From Promethearchaeota archaeon (GTDB lineage: Archaea > Asgardarchaeota > Lokiarchaeia > Sigyniarchaeales > SOKP01), in contig JAUWZT010000172.1 in NCBI GenBank assembly GCA_030615145.1, positions 1-7,896 on the forward strand: 7,896 nt of DNA, in the 5' to 3' direction. The position numbers were made by a program, and so were the translations under genes. Shown in pieces: positions 1 to 5,821 of the stretch. The notes below the pieces were generated by a model that was not told the origin of the DNA, searched no databases, and worked only from the letters and a program-made list of their open reading frames with translations. Numbering within the stretch: the first letter of the stretch is position 1; the number at the start of each line of letters is the position of its first letter.

Positions 1-15
1 CAAACGCTCATGTAA
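1..15 (+). CDS. 3' end of an upstream gene, probably a paralogous 2-hydroxyacyl-CoA dehydratase subunit (partial)
   Basis: The first 15 bases read Gln-Thr-Leu-Met-stop in frame 1. The complete dehydratase gene that follows ends with the same four residues and the same TAA (1331-1345), and 16 of the first 18 bases match that end. 2-Hydroxyacyl-CoA dehydratases are built from two homologous subunits normally encoded side by side, so the simplest reading is that this is the tail of the partner subunit, 40 bases upstream. Only the tail is visible, so the family call rests on this short match and on context. Confidence 0.55.
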   Translation, partial: QTLM

Positions 16-55
16 TATGTATTATTATTATAATTAAATTAAAAATGGAATAACT

Positions 56-1345
56 ATGGTTAATCAATCAAAATTAGAAAATAGGATAATTCCCTATAAG
101 ATATTAAAACAAGCCGTGTCCACTACACACGAGTTGGTTGAGAAAATACTTCCCGAAGATGGAATGCCGGCATTGAGGTTAGGATTAAAATACATCGACT
201 TAGTAATGACTGATTTTATTAAAAAAGCGGGAGAAGGGCAACCTATAATTGGATACCATTTCGCATTCCCTTCAGATTATCTTTATTGTTTTGATTGTGT
301 GCCCGTTTGTGTTGAGGCGGTCTCGTATTTCATATCCGCATTATTACCTGACGGTTCTGAACCTTATTATGATTTAATAACTAGCTGGGGACATCCATTC
401 CATACATGCTCCTCCCAAAAAGGGACAATGGGGATGACACTTGACGATTTATTCAAATTTGACGCAATTATCACACCAACCGCGCCATGCGACAACACTT
501 ACGCTTCTTATCCTTTTTTTAGGTATCATAAGAATATTCCCTTAGTAACTCCCGATTTACCGTTCCTTTGGGAAGAAAAAAGCTATACTTATTATGGAGA
601 ACAACTAAGGCTAAGTTTAGAGGAATTAGGTAAAGTAATTGGTCAAGAACCCGATTATGAAAAAATGAGAAAGCATATTGAACTTGAAAATGAAACGAGA
701 AAAACCCAACTTGAAATATTTGAACTAAAAAAAGCGACTCCATGTCCCGTAGAAAACATGTTTAACCCTATGTCCGCAGCTGCCGCAACTTTTATGTCAG
801 GGCGCGAAGAAAAATTAGAGTTTTATCGCGATATGCTTGAAATTGCTAAGATCCGCTATAAAAATAAAGAGCATCATGGTGCTGAAGAAAAAATACGAAG
901 TATATGGCCGTACATGCTCATATTTTTCGATTTGTCGTTATGTGAATATTTAGATCGAGAATTAGGTATGAGCATTTTATTCGATATTTTTAATTACAAC
1001 TTTTCTGACCCCATCAATACAAAATCTGATTTAGATACATTATTTTACGGAATGGCTAAAAAAGGTATGGGTCTTCCAATGATTAAGCAATCTACAGAGT
1101 TTTTTTATCCCTTTATTGACGATTGCGTGAGATTAGCGAAAGAATTTACCGCAGATTGTTACATTTTTACTTCACACTTAGGTTGTAAACAATTTGGCGC
1201 AGTTCCACAGATATTAAGGGAGGCCTTAAGGGATGAAGTTGGCATTCCTATGCTTATAATAGATGTAGATGTCGGTGATAAAAGAATGACGTCTGAAAAA
1301 ATCATTAAAGATAAAATCAACCTATTTGTTCAAACACTAATGTAA
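56..1345 (+). CDS. 2-hydroxyacyl-CoA dehydratase subunit (HgdB/HgdD-like family)
   Basis: This 429-residue protein fits the subunit family of the radical enzymes that remove water from (R)-2-hydroxyacyl-CoA, or related CoA reductases, after one-electron activation by an ATP-hydrolysing Fe-S activator. Family landmarks appear in order: an N-terminal Rossmann-like half with IIGYHFAFPSDY (64-75), GHPFHTC (C118), TPTAPCDNT (C145) and a TPDLPF stretch (165-170), then a C-terminal half with FTSHLGCKQFG (C377) and GIPMLIIDVDVGD (396-408). C118, C145 and C377 are candidate cluster ligands. An additional CxxCxxxC (C78, C81, C85) is not part of the usual pattern I know. The protein is cytoplasmic, with no signal peptide or membrane span. 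The start is the first in-frame ATG, with only a weak GGA upstream; ATG at 45 reads straight into a stop. The substrate cannot be told, and no activator gene is in the window. Confidence 0.88.
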   Translation: MVNQSKLENRIIPYKILKQAVSTTHELVEKILPEDGMPALRLGLKYIDLVMTDFIKKAGEGQPIIGYHFAFPSDYLYCFDCVPVCVEAVSYFISALLPDGSEPYYDLITSWGHPFHTCSSQKGTMGMTLDDLFKFDAIITPTAPCDNTYASYPFFRYHKNIPLVTPDLPFLWEEKSYTYYGEQLRLSLEELGKVIGQEPDYEKMRKHIELENETRKTQLEIFELKKATPCPVENMFNPMSAAAATFMSGREEKLEFYRDMLEIAKIRYKNKEHHGAEEKIRSIWPYMLIFFDLSLCEYLDRELGMSILFDIFNYNFSDPINTKSDLDTLFYGMAKKGMGLPMIKQSTEFFYPFIDDCVRLAKEFTADCYIFTSHLGCKQFGAVPQILREALRDEVGIPMLIIDVDVGDKRMTSEKIIKDKINLFVQTLM

Positions 1346-1363
1346 TATAACTTTAAAGAGTCT

Positions 1364-1372
1364 CTTATATTA
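1364..1372 (+). promoter_or_regulatory. TATA-like box before the glucuronidase gene, next to a short palindrome
   Basis: CTTATATTA lies 30-39 bases before the ATG at 1403, a plausible archaeal TATA position giving a short leader. The palindrome AAGAGTCTCTT (1356-1366) overlaps its left edge, which could suit a repressor site. Both are short AT-rich motifs, so chance is a real alternative and the gene may instead be read through from the dehydratase gene. Confidence 0.3.
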
Positions 1373-1389
1373 ATAAAAATCAAATTGTT

Positions 1390-1395
1390 AGGAGG
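1390..1395 (+). promoter_or_regulatory. Shine-Dalgarno site AGGAGG that fixes the glucuronidase start
   Basis: A perfect AGGAGG sits seven bases before ATG 1403. It rules out the in-frame TTG at 1385, which would place the ribosome site inside the coding sequence. It is the strongest ribosome-binding site in the window. Confidence 0.88.
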
Positions 1396-1402
1396 AATTA
1401 TA

Positions 1403-3100
1403 ATGCTCTATCCACAAAGAAATTTATTTCGCCAGTTTATCGAATTATCTGGTTTTTGGGATTTTCGTTTTGACACAAACAATAAAGGCTTGGATGAGAA
1501 TTGGAAGAATGGTTTTAATATTAGCCGCCCAATAGCAGTACCTGCAAGCTGGAATGATCAATTTGCTGAGAGTCGCGATAATTTAGGACCTGCGTGGTAT
1601 CAATGTCGTTTTATGAAACCCTGGGATTGGGATAATAAAAAAATCATAATTAGATTTGGTTCGGTTAATTATCTATCTGATGTGTGGTTAAATGGAGAGG
1701 TGGTAGGTCATCACGAAGGGGGGCATCTGCCCTTTGAATACGATATATCTAATAAAATCGAACCGGAAGACAATCTTCTTGTAGTTAGAGTAGATGGGAG
1801 ATTATCAGATAATCATGTACCACCCAGTGGGCGTCCAATGAACTATCCTCAAACTAACTTTGATTTTTATCCATTCTGCGGAATTCATAGACCCGTATTA
1901 CTATATACTATTCCTATAGAAGGATTAAAAGATATTTCTGTCAGATCATCTATAAAAGATACCACGGGAATATTAGATGTTACAATAGAAACTGTCAACA
2001 TAAATGATGTTTATGTGAATCTTTCTCTAAAAGGATTTGGATCAGAATTAACTATTACCTCGAAAATTGAGCAAAATATTCAAAAAATGACTTTAGAAGT
2101 AAAAAAAGCAAAGTTTTGGAATACAGAAACACCTAATTTATACGATCTAACAGTCGACATCGTAAAAGAAGATTCTATAATTGATTCTTATTTGCTTAAA
2201 GTAGGAATTCGGACTATAGAAGTGAAAGGAGACAAGTTGCTGTTAAATGATAAACCCATTTATCTAACAGGCTTTGGACGCCACGAGGATTTTCCAATTA
2301 CAGGGAGGGGTTATGTTCCTGCAATTATAATCAAAGACTATTCTTTGATGAATTGGATCGGAGCTAACTCTTTTCGAACTTCGCATTATCCGTACTCAGA
2401 ACAAATGATGGATTTAGCAGATCGTCTTGGTTTTTTGGTCATTGACGAAATTCCTGCTGTAGGTCTTACGTTTAGTAAAGATGTAATTGATAGACAACTA
2501 GAATTATGCAATCAATACATTGAAGAATTGATAAATAGAGATAAAAACCATCCAAGCGTTATAATGTGGAGCTTGGCAAACGAACCGCGTAACAGCTTGA
2601 AATCTGGGGAATTCTTTAGAACTTTATACGACAGGACAAAAGATTTAGATAGTACTAGACCTGTAACTGTAGTAAATATGATGGGTGTAAAAGAAAAAGC
2701 TTTTGAATTCTGTGATGTATTATGTATCAATCGATATTATGGATGGTATTTGCAACCAGGAAATCTAGATGAAGCTTGCGAACTCCTTTCAAAAGAAATG
2801 GACAAACTATATGAAAAGCATCGTAAACCAATTATTCTTAGCGAATTTGGAGCAGACACAATTCCTGGATGGCATTCTCAACCGCCTGAAATGTTTAGCG
2901 AAGAATACCAAACTGAATTCATAAAAAAATATATTGAAGTCTGTCGGAGTAAACATTATGTGATAGGTGAGCATGTATGGAATATGTGCGACTTTAAAAC
3001 TTCTCAAGGAATAACTCGAATGGGATCGATAAATTATAAAGGCGTTTTTACTCGAGATAGAAGGCCTAAAATGGCAGCACATTTATTGCGCAGAGTATGA
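1403..3100 (+). CDS. uidA: Beta-glucuronidase, glycoside hydrolase family 2
   Basis: This 565-residue enzyme hydrolyses beta-D-glucuronides with retention of configuration and matches the bacterial UidA/GusA type along its whole length. Domains: sugar-binding jelly roll (about 1-170), immunoglobulin-like sandwich (170-265) and TIM barrel (265-565). Visible motifs are GFGRHED (290-296), RTSHYPY, DKNHPSVIMWSLANEP with acid/base E394, NRYYGWY, and the nucleophile E481 in ILSEFGADT. N544 and K546 in NYKG correspond to the Asn-x-Lys pair that recognises the glucuronate carboxylate, favouring glucuronidase over galactosidase. Compared with E. coli UidA, about 17 residues are missing where gut enzymes carry active-site loop 1, so it is a no-loop form. 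There is no signal peptide, so action is cytoplasmic. The TGA stop falls where UidA has the conserved Trp of its C-terminal KRW. Bacterial-like sequence and site suggest horizontal acquisition. Confidence 0.93.
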   Translation: MLYPQRNLFRQFIELSGFWDFRFDTNNKGLDENWKNGFNISRPIAVPASWNDQFAESRDNLGPAWYQCRFMKPWDWDNKKIIIRFGSVNYLSDVWLNGEVVGHHEGGHLPFEYDISNKIEPEDNLLVVRVDGRLSDNHVPPSGRPMNYPQTNFDFYPFCGIHRPVLLYTIPIEGLKDISVRSSIKDTTGILDVTIETVNINDVYVNLSLKGFGSELTITSKIEQNIQKMTLEVKKAKFWNTETPNLYDLTVDIVKEDSIIDSYLLKVGIRTIEVKGDKLLLNDKPIYLTGFGRHEDFPITGRGYVPAIIIKDYSLMNWIGANSFRTSHYPYSEQMMDLADRLGFLVIDEIPAVGLTFSKDVIDRQLELCNQYIEELINRDKNHPSVIMWSLANEPRNSLKSGEFFRTLYDRTKDLDSTRPVTVVNMMGVKEKAFEFCDVLCINRYYGWYLQPGNLDEACELLSKEMDKLYEKHRKPIILSEFGADTIPGWHSQPPEMFSEEYQTEFIKKYIEVCRSKHYVIGEHVWNMCDFKTSQGITRMGSINYKGVFTRDRRPKMAAHLLRRV

Positions 3101-3115
3101 AATAAAAAGGAAGAA

Positions 3116-3124
3116 ATATTTAAA
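3116..3124 (+). promoter_or_regulatory. Possible TATA box for the DUF6125-like gene
   Basis: ATATTTAAA, preceded by a purine-rich stretch, lies about 71-79 bases before ATG 3195 and would give a leader of roughly 45-50 bases. It overlaps the open tail that follows the glucuronidase stop. This is a weak call in AT-rich DNA. Confidence 0.25.
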
Positions 3125-3194
3125 CAATCCCGCAGAGAAAATAGGGAATTAGAAAAGTAATACAAAAACAAACTTAAATAGGTATGATTAGAAA

Positions 3195-3710
3195 ATGAGA
3201 GAAGATTTAGAAAAGCTTACTAAAGAAGAATTAATTAATTATATTGAAGACCTAAGCAAAAACTGGCTAGCTATCGATGGAACTTGGTTTCAAGTTGCCG
3301 AGAGAGAATATGGACTGGAAAGAGCTATAGAACTTGATGTGGAGCAATGGAAAAGATTTACCGTAATTGAAGCAAAACGCATTATGAAAAGTTTTAATAT
3401 TCCCAAAAATGGTGGTATTCCCGCATTAATTAAAGCCTTAAAGTTCAGAGTGTATGCCAATATAAATGTACAAGAAATTGTAGAAGTTTCTGAAAATCGT
3501 TGCGTGTTCCGTATGAACAATTGTCGAGTTCAATTCGCCAGAAAAAGTAGAGGCCTTCCCGATTTTCCTTGCAAACCTGTAGGTGTTATTGAATACGGCG
3601 ATTTTGCAAAAACTATCGACCCTAGAATCGAAACAAAATGTATATGTTGTCCTCCCGATAGTCATCCGGAGAACTACTATTGTGCGTGGGAATTTACTCT
3701 TAAAGTTTAA
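3195..3710 (+). CDS. DUF6125-like cysteine-rich cytosolic protein
   Basis: This 171-residue soluble protein resembles the uncharacterised DUF6125 family of anaerobic archaea and bacteria, which I regard as related in style to the ATC-hydrolase-like proteins. The N-terminal half is helical, with LTKEELINYIEDLSKNWLA (8-26), DGTWFQ and ERFG-type helices, and RFTVIEAKRIMKSFNIP (54-70). The C-terminal half carries most of the cysteines: C103, C110 in NNCRVQ, C126 in LPDFPCKPVG, C149/C151/C152 in KCICCPP, and C163 in YYCAWEF. H157 is nearby. The spacing suggests metal or Fe-S binding or redox thiols, which is inference. ATG 3195 is preceded by AGGT at 3180-3183; the ATG at 3184 is out of frame and closes after four codons. 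It lies 94 bases after the glucuronidase and 94 before the HdrD-like gene. Family recognition is from memory of conserved motifs; the biochemical role is unknown. Confidence 0.75.
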   Translation: MREDLEKLTKEELINYIEDLSKNWLAIDGTWFQVAEREYGLERAIELDVEQWKRFTVIEAKRIMKSFNIPKNGGIPALIKALKFRVYANINVQEIVEVSENRCVFRMNNCRVQFARKSRGLPDFPCKPVGVIEYGDFAKTIDPRIETKCICCPPDSHPENYYCAWEFTLKV

Positions 3711-3734
3711 TATAACAAATTTTAAGAAAACTTA

Positions 3735-3742
3735 TTTATATT
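3735..3742 (+). promoter_or_regulatory. TATA-like box for the HdrD-like gene
   Basis: TTTATATT is close to the archaeal TATA consensus and is preceded by the A-rich AAGAAAAC (BRE-like). It lies 63-70 bases before ATG 3805, implying a leader of about 40 bases. The HdrD-like gene may therefore be transcribed independently of the DUF6125-like gene. Confidence 0.38.
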
Positions 3743-3804
3743 ACTTAAATTTCATTTTAAATAATAATTCATATAAAATTCATATCTTAAATGAGTGTAA
3801 AAAA

Positions 3805-4824
3805 ATGTTTGATAGTTCAAATTGTGCAGATTGTGAGAAAGTTGATTGTTTAACTCGCTGTCAATGGATTGAATTTAAAGATATCGAGGAAGCACGAGCA
3901 GAAAAAACTAAAATGATTAATGGAGAGGAGTCTCGAGTATTATCAGAATGCGTCACATGTTTTGCTTGTGATGAATATTGTCCTAATAACTCTCATCCTT
4001 TCGATTTAATAACAGAATTACAGGAAAAATATGATTCGTTAAAGATACCCGCTGAAATACGTGATAATACAATAAAAAGATTTGGTCCACATGATCAACT
4101 GAGATTAAAAGAAATTGACCCTGATAAACCCGTGTTAAATAAATGCGGATTTGGTAAAATAAATGCAGAAAAAATGAGAGGACAATTGTTTGAAAATTTA
4201 CAATATGTAAGCGGTCTTGATTTCTTTTGTAATTTAATGTTTCATCATTACGCGAGGGATTCTGTGATTAAAGAAAGAGCTCCAATAATTTTAACTAATA
4301 TTAAAAACCAAGGAATTAAAGAAATGATTTGCTATCACGACGAATGCTACGGATTCTATACTTCTTTTTGTCCTCGGAATAATATAGAACTTCCACCTGG
4401 ATTTAAACCAATTCATATCTACGAATATCTCTATAAATATTTAAAAACGCATGAATCTGACATTAAAAAACTAAATATGAAAATTGCTTATCAAAGATCT
4501 TGCTCAAATAGATTTATCCCTGAGACTGATGAGTGGGTAGACAAAATTTGTAGTTTAATAGGTGTTGAAAGAGTTACAAGAAAATATGATCGAGAAAATG
4601 CTATGTGCTGTGCTGGTATTTTCGCAACTCTTGGTAAAAAATCCTTAACGCGCAAAGCTCAAAACGATAATATAAACAATATGTTAGAAAATGGCGCTGA
4701 AGCTTGTGTATATAATTGTCCTTTTTGCATAGAAAGTATGGGTGCTAAAGTAGCTCGGAAGGGATTAAAAAATTATATTCTTAGTGATTTATGCAGATTG
4801 GCTCTTGGAGAATCGTTAGAATAG
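3805..4824 (+). CDS. HdrD-like (Fe-S)-binding protein with CCG cysteine-rich domain
   Basis: This 339-residue protein is built like the HdrD/GlpC-type electron-transfer proteins, with an N-terminal cluster region followed by cysteine-rich domains. CxxCxxCxxxCP at C49, C52, C55, C59 can bind one [4Fe-4S] cluster. A second set, C7, C10, C15, C19, lies ahead of it with non-standard spacing. The C-terminal CCG signature is complete: C233, 34 residues, C268-C269, 35 residues, C305-x-x-C308, matching the CX(31-39)CCX(35-36)CxxC form known to bind a non-cubane [4Fe-4S] cluster in HdrB, though the residue after CC is Ala, not Gly. The first cysteine-rich half is degenerate (CYHDECYGFY). It is soluble and probably cytoplasmic. 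ATG 3805 is preferred because the open frame further upstream runs through the DUF6125-like gene. The redox partner is unknown; a true heterodisulfide reductase role is not implied. Confidence 0.85.
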   Translation: MFDSSNCADCEKVDCLTRCQWIEFKDIEEARAEKTKMINGEESRVLSECVTCFACDEYCPNNSHPFDLITELQEKYDSLKIPAEIRDNTIKRFGPHDQLRLKEIDPDKPVLNKCGFGKINAEKMRGQLFENLQYVSGLDFFCNLMFHHYARDSVIKERAPIILTNIKNQGIKEMICYHDECYGFYTSFCPRNNIELPPGFKPIHIYEYLYKYLKTHESDIKKLNMKIAYQRSCSNRFIPETDEWVDKICSLIGVERVTRKYDRENAMCCAGIFATLGKKSLTRKAQNDNINNMLENGAEACVYNCPFCIESMGAKVARKGLKNYILSDLCRLALGESLE

Positions 4825-4833
4825 TTTTATTCT

Positions 4834-4885
4834 GGATTTTAGAGCAATAAACTTTTAAAAATCCTTTTATTTCTTTTTATTTTTT
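4834..4885 (+). terminator. Hairpin plus T-tract after the HdrD-like gene
   Basis: GGATTTT (4834-4840) pairs perfectly with AAAATCC (4858-4864), a seven-base stem with a 17-base loop, followed at once by a T-rich run (4865-4885). It begins nine bases after the TAG. Archaeal termination mainly needs the T-tract; the stem makes it look like a bacterial-style intrinsic terminator. The stem is AT-rich and its stability is modest. Confidence 0.55.
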
Positions 4886-4933
4886 ACATTGAGAACGATT
4901 TGTAAATCAATATTAATAATTTTTAAGTTAGCA

Positions 4934-4951
4934 AATATATCAAAATATATT
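4934..4951 (+). promoter_or_regulatory. TATA-like region with an inverted repeat before the coiled-coil gene
   Basis: AATATAT (4934-4940) and ATATATT (4945-4951) form an inverted repeat around CAAA, and the right arm lies 33-39 bases before ATG 4984 where a TATA box is expected. Such AT repeats arise easily by chance, so an operator role is only a possibility. AGGA at 4971-4974 serves as the ribosome site, nine bases before the ATG. Confidence 0.3.
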
Positions 4952-4983
4952 GAAAAAACAAAATAAAATTAGGAAATGTTAAT

Positions 4984-5403
4984 ATGTCAGAACAAGAATT
5001 AAGGAGCCAAATAGCGGATAAAGAAGATGAGATTACTCGAGTCGAAGAAGAAGCTTCAAAAAAGGAAGCCTCTGCGGAAAAAGAAATTGAAGCCGAATTT
5101 GACGATAAAATAAACGATACCAAATCAAAGCACGAGGTAGGAGAAGTCGATCTAAAAGAGGCTACGGAAAAATCCAAAGAATGGACAAAGAAAATGAAAA
5201 AATTAACCGTTGAAGTAGCAGCATTGAAGAAAAAACACGAAAATTTGGTTAAAGGAAAAACAAAAGCGTTAAATAAGAAGTTAGACGATATTCTCAAAAA
5301 CAAAAAGAGCAAAATAAAAGCGTTTGAAGCTGAGATTAAAACTTTGAGAAAAAAAGTTGAAAAACTAGAAGCCGAACAATTAAAGAACCAAAGTAGCGAA
5401 TAA
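4984..5403 (+). CDS. Small highly charged coiled-coil protein, function unknown
   Basis: These 139 residues are almost entirely charged and helical, with Leu, Ile and Val spaced as in heptads, no cysteine and a single Trp (W67). Charge is segregated: residues 1-62 carry about 22 Asp/Glu against 10 Lys/Arg, while 63-139 carry about 25 Lys/Arg against 11 Asp/Glu. Such polarity would favour antiparallel or staggered self-association; this is inference. There is no signal peptide, membrane span or recognisable domain. The start is supported by AGGA nine bases upstream and the frame is closed by TAA. It stands alone between the hairpin terminator and a convergent small ORF. Low-complexity coils match many unrelated proteins, so homology to named coiled-coil families should not be inferred from composition. 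Confidence 0.72.
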   Translation: MSEQELRSQIADKEDEITRVEEEASKKEASAEKEIEAEFDDKINDTKSKHEVGEVDLKEATEKSKEWTKKMKKLTVEVAALKKKHENLVKGKTKALNKKLDDILKNKKSKIKAFEAEIKTLRKKVEKLEAEQLKNQSSE

Positions 5404-5442
5404 ATTTGTTTATTTATAATCTTTTATTTTTTATATTTTATC
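5404..5442 (+). terminator. T-rich tract ending the coiled-coil gene
   Basis: Immediately after the TAA comes a T-rich run containing TCTTTTATTTTTTATATTTT, typical of archaeal oligo-T termination. No clear stem is present. It lies in the gap between two convergent genes. Confidence 0.4.
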
Positions 5443-5464
5443 CATATTAAAAGTAGCTTTAAAA

Positions 5465-5608
5465 TTAAAGATTTAGAGGGAGTTTTTGACCTTTCCCATT
5501 AAGTAAATCTTTAGATATCTCTGATTGGATTTTAATCTCGTCGTATAACCAGCTTAGTAATCTCATTTTTGCGTTATAAATCTCTAATTCCTCTTCGAAT
5601 ATTTCCAT
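5465..5608 (-). CDS. Small ORF, 47 residues, acidic helical protein of unknown function
   Basis: A complete minus-strand frame runs from ATG at 5608 to TAA at 5465. It starts MEIFEEELEIYNAKMRLLSW and ends in a basic, loop-like tail (GKGQKLPLNL). The N-terminal 36 residues are predicted helical and amphipathic, with Glu-rich and Leu/Ile faces. The codon before the ATG is TAG, so the start cannot be extended, and AGGAT lies about seven bases upstream as a ribosome site, with AAATATTTA just beyond. Orientation matches the genes to its right. Balanced amino acid use with Trp, Tyr and Asp/Glu looks protein-like rather than random AT translation. No family is recognised. Its small size means a chance ORF cannot be excluded. 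Confidence 0.5.
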   Translation of the reverse strand: MEIFEEELEIYNAKMRLLSWLYDEIKIQSEISKDLLNGKGQKLPLNL

Positions 5609-5821
5609 CTAATTGATCCTAAATATTTGTTTTAATAATGCTATCTTCAGATACAGATTCATTATACATATTTAACAATCTATTATATAGATATTATCAC
5701 ATAAAGAACTTGAATTGTAGCACAAATAAGGATTGAGGCTAAAAAGCTTAATAATATAAGCAGTTTATTTTTTTAATGAGTCTTTATCTTAACAGTTAAT
5801 AATTTTAAGTATAATTGAGTT
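5609..5821. other. AT-rich intergenic stretch without a supported gene
   Basis: This stretch separates the 47-residue ORF from the 137-residue gene. It contains only very short frames: a 32-codon plus-strand frame from 5638 and its 16-codon antisense, neither with good support. It likely holds the promoter of the small ORF and the 3' end of the neighbouring transcript. No repeat, stable hairpin or RNA gene was recognised. Confidence 0.5.

Noticed and set aside
519..743. 74-codon minus-strand frame within the dehydratase gene
   Set aside because: It is a shadow of a conserved enzyme gene with family motifs on the plus strand.
1385..1402. TTG start at 1385 for the glucuronidase, adding six residues
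   Set aside because: It would put the perfect AGGAGG inside the gene; ATG 1403 is ideally spaced and aligns with the UidA N terminus.
3583..3804. Longer N terminus of the HdrD-like protein overlapping the DUF6125-like gene
   Set aside because: The added residues overlap 128 bases of a well-supported gene in another frame and then read AT-rich intergenic DNA; the cysteine motif begins just after ATG 3805.
4934..4951. Inverted repeat AATATAT/ATATATT as a definite operator
   Set aside because: Simple AT repeats of this length are common in such DNA; it is kept only as a low-confidence promoter element.
4923..5312. 129-codon minus-strand frame opposite the coiled-coil gene
   Set aside because: It is Phe/Ser-rich, the typical antisense of a Lys/Glu-rich coil, and the plus strand has a ribosome site and coherent heptads.
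5638..5736. 32-codon plus-strand frame and an overlapping 16-codon minus-strand frame (MYNESVSEDS...)
   Set aside because: Both are very short, lack a good ribosome site and have composition expected of AT-rich non-coding DNA.
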